Shown here in pieces: positions 1-7,354 of a stretch of DNA of 23,233 nucleotides. A model generated the notes under the pieces. That model saw nothing but the letters and a program-made list of their open reading frames with translations. It had not been told where the DNA came from and searched no databases. Location: the IMG/VR virus record IMGVR_UViG_3300034198_009299, positions 1 to 23,233 of that record. One strand, given 5' to 3'. Every line of letters begins with the position of its first letter. Position 1 is the stretch's first letter. The translations under genes were made by a program, and so were the position numbers. Source of the stretch: a virus.

Positions 1-399
1 ACCTTCTTTGAGACCGCCCAGCAGATAGAGCGAGAGATTGCATCACCTGTCAGGGCTTTAGCCATTACACGAACGGAGAGCAACAGAGCTGCTAACCTGG
101 CAGCACTTGAGGCGGCAAAGCTTCAGAACTATGTGGTGACGAAGGAATGGATATCTGCCATAGACTTCAGGACCCGGAGGTTTAGCGAGAAGGACCAGTA
201 TGACCATGCGCTTCTTGATGGCAAGGTCATTGAGATGTACGAAGACTTCCAACAGATGGGACGGACCAATGGCATAATGGCCGTGGCAGAATGCCCATTA
301 GACCCAGCAGCTCCAGCCGCATTTACGATAAATTGCAGGTGCGTGCTGGGCTTTGAGAATAAACGAGACGCACAGGGTAGACTAATACCTAAACGATAA
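1..399 (+). CDS. Minor head protein, Mu F-like / SPP1 gp7-like C-terminus (5' partial)
   Basis: The frame is open from the first base, so the gene begins upstream of the window; an internal ATG at 133 is not the true start. The visible 132 residues carry the end of the phage head-morphogenesis domain: an ITRTESNRAAN segment, then a KEWISAIDFRTR stretch with an HALLDG motif, and a C-terminal INCRCVLGF motif. Both the RTE and NCRC motifs are hallmarks of Mu F / SPP1 gp7 minor head proteins, which sit near the portal and aid head assembly or DNA ejection. The family normally precedes protease and capsid genes, as here. The stop is four bases before the next ATG. Function is inferred from family. 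Confidence 0.85.
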   Translation, partial: TFFETAQQIEREIASPVRALAITRTESNRAANLAALEAAKLQNYVVTKEWISAIDFRTRRFSEKDQYDHALLDGKVIEMYEDFQQMGRTNGIMAVAECPLDPAAPAAFTINCRCVLGFENKRDAQGRLIPKR

Positions 400-403
400 T
401 GAC

Positions 404-1957
404 ATGCCAGTAACAGAGTGCAGCAACGGAAAATATCGCATCGGAGATGGTGCATGTGTATACACATCAAGAGCATCAGCGGAGCGGGCCTATCAGGCCT
501 ATCTTGCCATTGAAGGTGAGACAGCTAGGCAACATGAGAGCATGAAGGCAGATAGGAACAGGATAAGCTTCGACTTTGACGATACACTTGAGCACATGGC
601 GGTTCAGCGTATTGCAAAGAGATACATCGCAGACGGCAAGACGGTCTACATCATCACCCGCCGGCAAGAGTCAGCAAGCGAGGAGGTATATGCTGTGGCT
701 GAAGAGGTAGACATTAGTAGGCGCAATGTATACTTCACAAATGGCCGGATGAAATGGGAGACAGTGAAGCGGCTAAATATCGGTAGGCATTATGACAATA
801 ACGAGGATGAACTGCAGCTAATCCGTGACAACACGGATGCCATCGCGGTCTATGTGGATGATGACATGATGGATGATGGAGAAGGTTATGATGATGAAGG
901 TGAAGACATGAATGGAGATGAAGAAAAGCAGATAGCTTCATTTTTTGCATCGATCAAAGAAGAGACCTACAATGACTACCCACAGGCGGCCACTAACAAT
1001 GCCAAGCGTGCTTTAAAGTATAAAGAGGAGAATGGCTCTTCATGTGGCACTCCTGTCGGCTGGACAAGAGCCAGGCAGCTTGCAAATAAAGAGCGCATCA
1101 GCCGTGACACAATTACCAGGATGGCATCTTTCAAACGTCATCAGCAGAATAAAGATGTGCCGTACTCCGAGGGCTGTGGCGGCATCATGTGGGACGCATG
1201 GGGCGGTGACGCAGGCATAAATTGGGCAATTAGTAAATTGCAGCAGATTGACGAAAAAAATACGAGCATGATCTACGGATATAAGCGGCTGAGTCAGGAC
1301 ATCAAAGATGTAGATGCGAAGAAGGGCATCGTCACCGGCTACTTCTCAGCGTTCAACATAAAAGACTCTGACGGTGACATCATCCTTCCCGGCAGCTTCA
1401 AGCGCAGCATCGAAGAATGGCAACCGAAGGGCAGAATCAAGCATCTCCTGAACCATGACCCGCGCCAGCCACTGGGAAAGATTACCGAACTGCGTGAAGA
1501 CACTTATGGACTGTACTACGAGAGTCAGATAGGCAAGCACAACCTTGGCCAGGACTTCATCAAGATGGTGGAGAGTGACCTGGTTAAAGAGCATAGCATT
1601 GGCTTCAACATAAAGGGGCAAAGGAAGGCTGAAAATGCCAATGAAATTTATGACATAGTTTTGTATGAAGGAAGTTCACTGACATCGTGGGGCGCAAATG
1701 AATACACGCCACTACTTGGCTTGAAGAGTGCAGATGATAGAGTGCAAAGGATCAAGCGGCTTGAGAAATTTGTCAAGCATAGTGATGCCACTGATGAGAC
1801 TATTGAGCTTCTCATGTTAGAGATAAAACAACTGAACCAACTGGTCGAAGACTTGAGTAACGTGCCGGCATCTGTGCAGGAACCGGTAGAGCCAAAGGTT
1901 GATGAGACGAAGGCGGTTAAAGATGCTTTGGACATTCTGATTTACAAACACTTCTAA
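404..1957 (+). CDS. Multidomain HK97-type prohead protease with HAD-like phosphatase domain
   Basis: 517 residues, over twice the length of HK97 gp4. Residues 1-36 form a small Cys-containing module ending SAERAYQAYLA, often seen in phage head proteins. Residues 52-152 look like a HAD phosphatase: DFDDT with D57 and D59, T85 in IITRR, K117, and a HYDNNEDE segment around D131. An acidic linker follows (152-175). Residues 188-279 match a phage-associated domain with NNAKRALKYKEENG, ARQLANKERISRDT and WDAWGGDAGINWA. Residues 305-440 are the S78-type prohead protease, with probable catalytic H351 (LLNHDP) and S398 (KEHSIGF). The C-terminus (443-517) is helical and charged. The protease should mature the capsid built by the next gene. 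The role of the HAD part is unknown; its key residues look intact. Confidence 0.9.
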   Translation: MPVTECSNGKYRIGDGACVYTSRASAERAYQAYLAIEGETARQHESMKADRNRISFDFDDTLEHMAVQRIAKRYIADGKTVYIITRRQESASEEVYAVAEEVDISRRNVYFTNGRMKWETVKRLNIGRHYDNNEDELQLIRDNTDAIAVYVDDDMMDDGEGYDDEGEDMNGDEEKQIASFFASIKEETYNDYPQAATNNAKRALKYKEENGSSCGTPVGWTRARQLANKERISRDTITRMASFKRHQQNKDVPYSEGCGGIMWDAWGGDAGINWAISKLQQIDEKNTSMIYGYKRLSQDIKDVDAKKGIVTGYFSAFNIKDSDGDIILPGSFKRSIEEWQPKGRIKHLLNHDPRQPLGKITELREDTYGLYYESQIGKHNLGQDFIKMVESDLVKEHSIGFNIKGQRKAENANEIYDIVLYEGSSLTSWGANEYTPLLGLKSADDRVQRIKRLEKFVKHSDATDETIELLMLEIKQLNQLVEDLSNVPASVQEPVEPKVDETKAVKDALDILIYKHF

Positions 1958-1968
1958 AACAAATACAA

Positions 1969-3114
1969 ATGGAAGTAAAAGACATCGTGGCGGCGCTCGA
2001 TCCTAAAATCGCCGAAATTAAGAACCAAGTGGCTGCCGATGTTGCAGCACTTGACAGCAAGCATGCTGCAACAGTAGCACAGCTGAACGAAGATGCCCAG
2101 AAGAAGGGTGAGACTCTTTCCGAACTGCGCGAGAAGGTCAACGGCCTCATCTCCAGCAATGGCAAGATTAAGTCTGCGATCGAAGCTGATGCTTTCGCTG
2201 ATCGTCAGAAGTCAATGGGTAAACTGCTTGTAGAGATTGTGGCTGAGAACTTTGATGCCATCAAAAATGAGCGGCAATTCAATAGCATGAAAGCTGTTGA
2301 GACAATGACCTTGACAAACCAGCTGACGGGCACCAGTCAGGTCAGCTATGTCGAAAACCCAATTCTGCGCTCTTTCTTCAACCCGCACCTGTATGATGTT
2401 TTCCGCATCATCCCGACTGCAACCGGTAACGTGACTTTTCCGCGTGGGAATAATCCTCTCGGCGAAGGTTCGTTTGGCACTCAGACTGAAGGTAACAGCA
2501 AGGCTCAGGTTGACTATGATGTGACGATGGTGAACACCAGTGTTCCGTTCATCGCTGGCTTTGCAAAGGTATCTCGTCAGATGTTGCAAGACCTTCCTTT
2601 CCTTCAGGCATATCTCTCTCAGTCTCTGCTTGAAGACTGGAATCGCCGCGTGAACAACAGCTTCATGAGCACCATCACTGCTTCTGCCACTGCAGGTAGC
2701 ACTTCTGCTACTCCGGTCGCTGAGCGTGTTGTTGACTACACTGCTCAACACCTGGCCCTCGGTCTTGGTCAGCCTAACCTGATCTTGACCACTCACGCTG
2801 TATGGGCAAGCATCCTGAAGACTCAGCCTACCAACGGCTCTTACGGTGTACCAGGTGGCATCACCATCGGTGCAAACGGAGAGACTCGCATTATCGGTAT
2901 TCCGGTTGTGCCTCATTCTCAGATCGTCTCTGGTAAGATTTATGTCATGAACACCAATGCCTTCGCGATTGCTCAGGCTTCCGGCCTCGCAGTTCGTAGT
3001 ACGGAGTTCGACCAGGATGACTTCGTGAAGAACGTTGTAACCTACCGTGCAGAGGCTCGTGTTGCTCTTCTGAGCTTCCAGCCGACTGCAGCTGTTTACG
3101 GTTCAGCTTCCTAA
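1969..3114 (+). CDS. Major capsid protein, HK97 fold
   Basis: 381 residues. The first ~75 residues are Ala/Glu/Lys-rich and predicted coiled coil, like the delta (scaffolding) domain of HK97 gp5 that the protease removes. The capsid domain starts near residue 110: an E-loop-like TGNVTFPRG stretch (152-160), a long helix with SRQMLQDLPFLQAYL, a VNNSFM segment, and a C-terminal part with VVPHSQI, GKIYVMNTNAFAIA and YRAEARVALLSFQPTA, all typical of HK97-family capsids. The ATG follows an A-rich leader (aaaacaaatacaa) without Shine-Dalgarno sequence. The position right after the protease supports the call. The exact cleavage site cannot be read from sequence alone. Confidence 0.93.
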   Translation: MEVKDIVAALDPKIAEIKNQVAADVAALDSKHAATVAQLNEDAQKKGETLSELREKVNGLISSNGKIKSAIEADAFADRQKSMGKLLVEIVAENFDAIKNERQFNSMKAVETMTLTNQLTGTSQVSYVENPILRSFFNPHLYDVFRIIPTATGNVTFPRGNNPLGEGSFGTQTEGNSKAQVDYDVTMVNTSVPFIAGFAKVSRQMLQDLPFLQAYLSQSLLEDWNRRVNNSFMSTITASATAGSTSATPVAERVVDYTAQHLALGLGQPNLILTTHAVWASILKTQPTNGSYGVPGGITIGANGETRIIGIPVVPHSQIVSGKIYVMNTNAFAIAQASGLAVRSTEFDQDDFVKNVVTYRAEARVALLSFQPTAAVYGSAS

Positions 3115-3127
3115 CTGACACCATAAC

Positions 3128-3157
3128 AAGGGGAGGGGCTTAATTGCCTCTCCCTTT
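3128..3157 (+). terminator. Hairpin after the capsid gene, possible terminator or 3' end stabiliser
   Basis: A 12-bp stem (two G-T wobbles) at 3128-3139 and 3146-3157 encloses a 6-base TTAATT loop. It is followed by only a weak T stretch (agttt), so termination may be partial. It lies 13 bases after the capsid stop and just before a CA-repeat leader, marking the boundary between highly expressed capsid mRNA and the cargo genes. Confidence 0.6.
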
Positions 3158-3162
3158 AGTTT

Positions 3163-3182
3163 ACACACACAAAACACACACT
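3163..3182 (+). promoter_or_regulatory. CA-repeat leader before the methyltransferase ATG
   Basis: The 20 bases acacacacaaaacacacact directly precede the ATG at 3183. There is no Shine-Dalgarno sequence. It is the longest of seven similar leaders in the window. A role in translation initiation is inferred from position only. Confidence 0.6.
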
Positions 3183-3731
3183 ATGCCCATCGGCTCATAT
3201 TCTTCGTTTAGGGACATTATGCGTCAGGTCCTGATGCATTCACCTAAGTCAGTGCTTGACCTTGGCATAGGTCACGGCATCAATGGCGCGGGAGTGCGCA
3301 ATTGGCTTGACCTTGGTGTCAGGCCATACAAGACCCACCTGGTTGGTGTTGAAGGCTTCAAGGATTATGCTTCTCCGCTTTGGCAATGCTACGATCAGGT
3401 GTATGTGCAAGATATTGCACACTTTCTTCAGACTCCTGCGCAATTTGACTGCATCCTCATGACTGATGTGCTTGAGCACTTTGACAAAGATGAAGGCAAT
3501 GCAGTCATTCAGCAATGCCTCTCATGCTTGCAGAAAGGTGGCATCCTGCTCATATCCACTCCTGCAGTATGGATAGAGCAAGGCGCAGCGTATGGCAACG
3601 AATTTGAGCGCCATAAGAGCCTCTGGCACTTTACTGACTTTTTTGGAATGGCGGGGCTTGAGGTGATAAAAGACGGCAGCCAGGATGACATGGGCTACAT
3701 GATGCTTGTAGTAAAAATTACCAAGCAATGA
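3183..3731 (+). CDS. Class I SAM-dependent methyltransferase
   Basis: 182 residues. The ATG at 3183 after the CA leader is preferred to an upstream in-frame TTG at 3144, because that one lies inside the hairpin stem. Motif I is VLDLGIGHGING (24-35), an acidic residue at the end of strand 2 is E57 (VGVEGF), then DVLEHF (95-100) and GGILLIST (119-126): the Rossmann-fold pattern of UbiG/Methyltransf_23-like enzymes. No DNA-methylase NPPY/DPPY or PC motif is visible, so a small molecule, glycan or protein substrate is more likely than DNA. It overlaps the glycosyltransferase by ATGA, so the two are probably made together. Placement inside the morphogenesis operon suggests virion or host-surface modification (inference). 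Confidence 0.85.
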   Translation: MPIGSYSSFRDIMRQVLMHSPKSVLDLGIGHGINGAGVRNWLDLGVRPYKTHLVGVEGFKDYASPLWQCYDQVYVQDIAHFLQTPAQFDCILMTDVLEHFDKDEGNAVIQQCLSCLQKGGILLISTPAVWIEQGAAYGNEFERHKSLWHFTDFFGMAGLEVIKDGSQDDMGYMMLVVKITKQ

Positions 3732-4720
3732 GACTGCTAAACAGCATCCATCTTTATCCACCACAGCACACATGTGGCGCGGAGTTCATGGCACATTGGA
3801 TCAACAAGGACATACAGGCTAACGGCGGTGATGTGAGGGTTTTGCTGCACCAGGCACGGCACTACCACATAAATAGCATGTATGTCTATGATGGCATTGA
3901 TGTCTTCCCACCTGAGCAGATGGTCATTGAAAAGCTTTTCTGGTGGGCTGATGCGGTGATGACTCATTTGGATTACACTGACTGGACCATAGGTATGGGA
4001 GAAGTGATGAAAAAGCCCATCTTCCATCTTATTCACAATACATCTACCTATGGCCGCATCGTCATGGCTGACAGGCCGCAGTACATTGTCTACAACAGTG
4101 AATGGGCAAAGGATCAGCTTGGGTACAAGCATGACAGCATCGTGGTGCCTCCACCTGTAGACTGGCGGCATTATGATACCAATGTTGACCCATCGTACAA
4201 CGAAGCCATCACGCTCATCAACCTTGATCAGAATAAAGGCGGCCATATCCTCCGGCAAATAGCGGAGGCCATGCCACATAAAAAGTTCATTGGTGTCATG
4301 GGCAGCTATTCCGAACCTTCGGATATTGGCCAACATGTTAATCAGCCTCCTAATGTGACAGTCTTGCCAAAAACAAATGACATAAAAGCGATTTATCGCC
4401 AGACCCGGATACTTATCATGCCCAGTAAATATGAGAGCTGGGGACGCACGGCAACGGAGGCCATGTGTTCAGGCATCCCAGTCATAAGCTCTGGCACTCC
4501 TGGTCTGCGAGAGAATTGTGGCAAGGCCGGTATCTATCTTGACCGGGAGGAAGTCAAGCTATGGGTTGACAAAATTGATGAATTAGACAAGCCAAAGCTT
4601 TACGAAAAGTGGAGCAATGCGGCTAAGAAGCGTAGCCGTGAGCTTGACCCACAGGCAAAGCTTGCAGAACTTCGTACCTTTATGCAGTCATCAATTGATG
4701 ACTATAAAAGACGAGTATGA
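3728..4720 (+). CDS. GT-B fold glycosyltransferase (GT4-like)
   Basis: 330 residues. The N-terminal Rossmann half begins MRLLNSIHLYPPQ and has the HTCGAEF segment (14-20), comparable to the GGAE motif of GT4 enzymes. The C-terminal half starts near 160 with INLDQNKGG and holds the nucleotide-sugar signature ESWGRTATEAMCSGIPVIS, whose E236 and E244 form the EX7E motif. SSGTPGLREN (254-263) follows. Such enzymes move a sugar from an NDP-sugar donor. It overlaps both neighbours by ATGA, which ties it to the methyltransferase and to the connector gene. The acceptor is unknown: capsid or tail protein, host surface glycan, or modified nucleotide are all possible. Confidence 0.87.
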   Translation: MRLLNSIHLYPPQHTCGAEFMAHWINKDIQANGGDVRVLLHQARHYHINSMYVYDGIDVFPPEQMVIEKLFWWADAVMTHLDYTDWTIGMGEVMKKPIFHLIHNTSTYGRIVMADRPQYIVYNSEWAKDQLGYKHDSIVVPPPVDWRHYDTNVDPSYNEAITLINLDQNKGGHILRQIAEAMPHKKFIGVMGSYSEPSDIGQHVNQPPNVTVLPKTNDIKAIYRQTRILIMPSKYESWGRTATEAMCSGIPVISSGTPGLRENCGKAGIYLDREEVKLWVDKIDELDKPKLYEKWSNAAKKRSRELDPQAKLAELRTFMQSSIDDYKRRV

Positions 4721-5226
4721 ACCTGCTTTTAGATATTGAGATACTGCAAGACTACACCACTGAGCCGGTAAGCGTAGCAACGGCAAAGGCTTACATGAAG
4801 GTCAACTTTTCAGATGATGATACATTGATAGAGTCACTGATTAAGAATGCACGCATATGGTTGGAGAACTACACCGGCAAATCCTACGGCACACGTTCGA
4901 TAAAGCTAACGATTGAGATGACTGCAGGAGAGTGGTATGAGCTGCCAGGCCCCGTGCAGTCGGTTGACAGCCTTGTGTCTTATGATTACTCCGATTGCAG
5001 CCAGTACGATATTGCAGGATCGCAGATAAGAGTATATGCTACCGGCATCTACATGGTGTATCTGACCTATGGCTTCACCACCATACCAGAAGACGCAAAG
5101 AATGACATTCTGAGCATCACGGCCTACACTTATCAGAACAGAGGCATTGACTTGTCAAATGAAGGGGCGAACTTAGTAGACTTCCCAATGTTGGCAACAC
5201 AATACCAGCGGAGGGTGCCTATATGA
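4717..5226 (+). CDS. Head-tail connector (HK97 gp6-like adaptor)
   Basis: 169 residues. The opening EPVSVATAKAYMKVNFSDDD (16-35) followed by TLIESLIKNARIWLENYTGK is the typical start of the gp6/phage_connect_1 family: a short helix-turn with DDD..I..LI..A. The rest is beta-rich with ELPGPVQSVDSL and VYLTYGFTTIPEDAKNDIL, also typical (the conserved P..vk.ai segment). gp6 proteins form a ring under the portal and close the filled head. It overlaps the glycosyltransferase and the next gene by ATGA. Its position between the capsid and gp10-like genes is canonical apart from the two-gene insert. Confidence 0.85.
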   Translation: MNLLLDIEILQDYTTEPVSVATAKAYMKVNFSDDDTLIESLIKNARIWLENYTGKSYGTRSIKLTIEMTAGEWYELPGPVQSVDSLVSYDYSDCSQYDIAGSQIRVYATGIYMVYLTYGFTTIPEDAKNDILSITAYTYQNRGIDLSNEGANLVDFPMLATQYQRRVPI

Positions 5227-5747
5227 CTTTAAAGCTGTCGGGTGTGCAGAAGGTCATCAACGAGCTTGCCAAGGTGGAAAGTGAGATGAGCGCGGAGGTG
5301 GATGGAGAGCTTCAGGCATCGCTGAATAAAATGACTACCACAGCTAAAAGAAACGCACCAAGCAACTTCAGCCAATTAAGGAATAGTATAGGCAATGCCA
5401 AAGAAAGTAAACTTAGATATTCACTCTTTGCATCTGCCTTTTATGCGCCATATGTAGAATTCGGCACACGAGGAAAGGTCAGTGTTCCTGCAGAGCTTGA
5501 GAGTGTGGCACAGGGTATAAAGGGCAGAGGTTCACGCGGTAACTTCAAGCAGTTCATTGAATCTATTTATCTGTGGGGGACAAAGAAGAAAATAATCAAG
5601 AAGGGAGACAAGAACCATGCTTTGAATATCGCGCGAAAGATATATAAAGAGGGTATTGCACCACAGCCGTACCTTTGGCCGGCATTCGTGGCAGAGAGAA
5701 GTAAATTAGTGGCAAATATTAGGGCAGTAGTGAATAGAAAACGATGA
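5223..5747 (+). CDS. HK97 gp10-like head-tail/tail component
   Basis: 174 residues. Helical N-terminus, then AKRNAPSNFSQLRNSI (41-56), the conserved YAPYVEFGTRG core (74-84) and a C-terminal QPYLWPAF motif (148-155). This AP..tG.L..SI / YA..vEfGT / P.pFl.PA pattern defines the HK97-gp10 family of neck or tail-completion proteins. A Lys-rich insertion (120-132) lies between core and C-terminus. It overlaps both neighbours by ATGA. The upstream GGAGG-like stretch lies in coding sequence and may be chance. Confidence 0.87.
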   Translation: MTLKLSGVQKVINELAKVESEMSAEVDGELQASLNKMTTTAKRNAPSNFSQLRNSIGNAKESKLRYSLFASAFYAPYVEFGTRGKVSVPAELESVAQGIKGRGSRGNFKQFIESIYLWGTKKKIIKKGDKNHALNIARKIYKEGIAPQPYLWPAFVAERSKLVANIRAVVNRKR

Positions 5748-6169
5748 AGAACCCGGGCAAATCATTGAGGCAGTTATACGCGTCAGCTCTTGCAAATCTA
5801 ACATACGATGGCAAGAGCGTGACTGTCTATGATAGCTACCCAATTGAGACTACACCGGACCGATATGTGTACATAAATGCTATGACCTATTCACAAGTCG
5901 GCAATAATAATTGCTTCATATTTGACGGCTCGGTAACGCTTGACATTGTATGTAAACAGTATAAAAAACTGGACTATAATACAGTTGACGGCATAGGTCA
6001 GGAAGTGTTGAATACTTTGCTTCCTTACCCCTACAGCCAACAAGAGGATACAGACTTTCAGTTCATGAATCCGAACGTTGACAGCGTGAACTATTTGATA
6101 GAACCCGATGGTTCATACTTCATTCTCAGGAAAATCATAATTTTATCCCAAGCAATATTCCAAAAATAA
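5744..6169 (+). CDS. Probable tail terminator / completion protein (gpU/DUF3168-like position)
   Basis: 141 residues without a motif I can name securely. Order after gp10-like and directly before the tail tube gene is where siphophages encode the tail terminator, a small alpha/beta protein that caps the tube. Visible features agree: an N-terminal helix (SLRQLYASALANL), a short strand and YPIETTPDRYVYINAM, then alternating strands including FDGSVTLDIVCKQ. The ATG overlaps the previous stop. Function rests on order and general shape; a structure prediction against lambda gpU or SPP1 gp17 would test it. Confidence 0.6.
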   Translation: MKNPGKSLRQLYASALANLTYDGKSVTVYDSYPIETTPDRYVYINAMTYSQVGNNNCFIFDGSVTLDIVCKQYKKLDYNTVDGIGQEVLNTLLPYPYSQQEDTDFQFMNPNVDSVNYLIEPDGSYFILRKIIILSQAIFQK

Positions 6170-6175
6170 AAAGAT

Positions 6176-6616
6176 ATGCCAACAGGAATCGCTGGATCAA
6201 TCCAGAATGTAGAAATAGACTTTGTACCTACGAGCAGCTACAAAACGCTTGTTTGCTTGCGTACATCATCAGTGAACACAACTGTCACGGTGACTGAGGA
6301 AGAGACCAACTGCGGAAAGCTCACATCCATTGGAGAGCCTGGTTTCACATTCTCCTTTGATGCCATCTGTGAGGTATCCCCCAGCGGCTCACAGGCAAGC
6401 TACGAGGACTGCCTGGCTGCCATCGTGAACAAGACTAAGGTAAAGGTGCGTTTTCAAAATCCGACTGTAACAGGCGCATCAATTGGGACATTGTACTATC
6501 ACCAGTGTGATGCTTTCTTCACCGACCTGACACTCAACCAAGATGCAGCTGGTGGAGCATACATCAACTTCAGCGGCACTATCCAGTCTACTGGCACTCT
6601 TGACATCACTCCCTAA
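6176..6616 (+). CDS. Major tail tube protein
   Basis: 146 residues, all-beta and low in Lys/Arg, as tail tube proteins are. The segment SYEDCLAAIVNKTKVKVRFQNP (helix then strand), then YYHQCDAFFTDLTL and a closing YINFSGTIQSTGTLDI, match the tail-tube pattern in which an alpha helix packs on a beta sandwich and the last strand is G.....G.. . It lies directly before the frameshifted G/GT chaperone genes, the standard place for the tube gene. A second tube-like gene at 11219 is treated separately. The stop is followed by a hairpin. Confidence 0.75.
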   Translation: MPTGIAGSIQNVEIDFVPTSSYKTLVCLRTSSVNTTVTVTEEETNCGKLTSIGEPGFTFSFDAICEVSPSGSQASYEDCLAAIVNKTKVKVRFQNPTVTGASIGTLYYHQCDAFFTDLTLNQDAAGGAYINFSGTIQSTGTLDITP

Positions 6617-6627
6617 CATATAACAGA

Positions 6628-6670
6628 CCCCGGCACGCATCCCGCAGAACTGCGCACCATGCCGGGGCTT
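6628..6670 (+). terminator. Hairpin after tail tube gene, likely partial terminator
   Basis: Perfect 8-bp stem CCCCGGCA (6628-6635) with TGCCGGGG (6660-6667). A small inner hairpin (CGCA/TGCG, loop GAAC) is possible. It is followed by cttcttaattct, a weak U tract. It probably lowers downstream expression of chaperones relative to tube protein, as found at the same place in other siphophages (inference). Confidence 0.6.
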
Positions 6671-6680
6671 CTTAATTCTA

Positions 6681-6692
6681 TACACACACATT
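6681..6692 (+). promoter_or_regulatory. CA-repeat leader before chaperone G ATG
   Basis: tacacacacatt directly precedes the ATG at 6693, 11 bases after the hairpin. It is the same hairpin-then-CA arrangement as at 3128-3182. Confidence 0.55.
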
Positions 6693-7076
6693 ATGAACGG
6701 ATACATGCAAGCCGATATTCTCGGCAAGAAGCGCGGCATTAAGTTCGGCACTATTGCGCTACGTCAAATCACATTATATAGTGAAAAGAACGGCAAAGCT
6801 CTTGGCGAGAGCTTAGATTTAGCCCTAATCCCCATTATAGTGTATTGGGGACTTTTCAACAATTGCTACATAAAGCAGGAAGACCCTGATTTTACTTTCG
6901 AGGATGTTGTTGAATATGTGGAGGATAACATGGATCAGGCTGAAGTATTTGGTGAGATTGTAAAGTGCCTATGGACATCAAAGCTTGTTAGTGGTCAAGA
7001 GTCAGCTAATAGCAGTATGGTGCCTGAGCAAAAAAAAAGTTCGACCTCTCGACAGAAGAAGGGTGGGACAAGTTAG
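6693..7076 (+). CDS. Tail assembly chaperone G
   Basis: 127 residues in the zero frame. The helical, acidic body includes IKFGTIALRQITLY, LDLALIPIIVYWGLFNNC and FEDVVEYVEDNMD, resembling the G-type chaperones that coat the tape measure before tube assembly. The tail after residue ~110 is low-complexity and Lys-rich, as expected for out-of-frame read-through of a recoding site. Position between tube and tape-measure genes is canonical. A run of nine A residues near the 3' end allows a -1 shift into the T frame. Confidence 0.82.
   Translation: MNGYMQADILGKKRGIKFGTIALRQITLYSEKNGKALGESLDLALIPIIVYWGLFNNCYIKQEDPDFTFEDVVEYVEDNMDQAEVFGEIVKCLWTSKLVSGQESANSSMVPEQKKSSTSRQKKGGTS
7031..7040 (+). other. 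Programmed -1 ribosomal frameshift site (A_AAA_AAA)
   Basis: Nine A residues run from 7030 to 7038. In the G frame the codons are 7032-7034 AAA and 7035-7037 AAA, so a slippery heptamer A_AAA_AAA (7031-7037) permits both tRNAs to re-pair one base back. After slipping, reading continues AAG TTC GAC without a stop until 7354. A small hairpin (TCGA / TCGA, loop cctc) lies just downstream at 7041-7052; it is weak and may not be the stimulator. Confidence 0.8.
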
Positions 7077-7354
7077 AGTCGCACGTCACAGGTGAGATAG
7101 GCTGCAGCAACTACGCAGCTATGACATTCAGAGAGGTCATGCTGGTCATACAAGGATACAGTGACAGGATGGTTCACGATTACAAAAACACCAGGCTGAT
7201 CATGTACATGATGGCACGGATGTGGGGTGACCCAAAGAAAGCACCTGCGACTCCTGAAGACTTGTGGAAATTGCCAGGGGATGAACCTACAGGGCCATCC
7301 GAGGATGACATCGCCGAGATGTTTCGTAAATTGCGGTCAAAGGATAGTCAATGA
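7037..7354 (+). CDS. T portion of the G-T tail assembly chaperone, made by -1 frameshift
   Basis: The -1 frame is open from the slippery run and gives KFDLSTEEGWDKLESHVTGE and so on, joining without a break the segment from the ATG at 7121. Counted from the G start, the fused G-T protein is about 220 residues. The T part contains MTFREVMLVIQGYSDRM and MMARMWGDPKKAP, matching the end of the GT/gp14-like chaperones that recruit tube subunits to the tape measure. Independent start at ATG 7121 would lose 28 conserved-looking residues, so fusion is the preferred reading. It overlaps the tape measure by ATGA. Confidence 0.82.
   Translation, partial: KFDLSTEEGWDKLESHVTGEIGCSNYAAMTFREVMLVIQGYSDRMVHDYKNTRLIMYMMARMWGDPKKAPATPEDLWKLPGDEPTGPSEDDIAEMFRKLRSKDSQ

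Noticed and set aside
2212-2916. Antisense 234-residue reading frame opposite the capsid gene
   Set aside because: It lies wholly under the capsid coding sequence; its composition is explained by codon bias of the sense gene and no start context supports it.
3144-3182. TTG start for the methyltransferase
   Set aside because: It lies within the hairpin stem and the CA leader; the ATG at 3183 begins the conserved protein.
3737-4336. Antisense 199-residue reading frame opposite the glycosyltransferase
   Set aside because: Shadow of a strongly recognised gene; no protein family features.
5211-5222. Shine-Dalgarno-like GGAGG before 5223 (and GGGAGGG before 9188)
   Set aside because: Both lie in coding sequence of the preceding gene and most other starts have none; Bacteroidota rarely depend on such sites.
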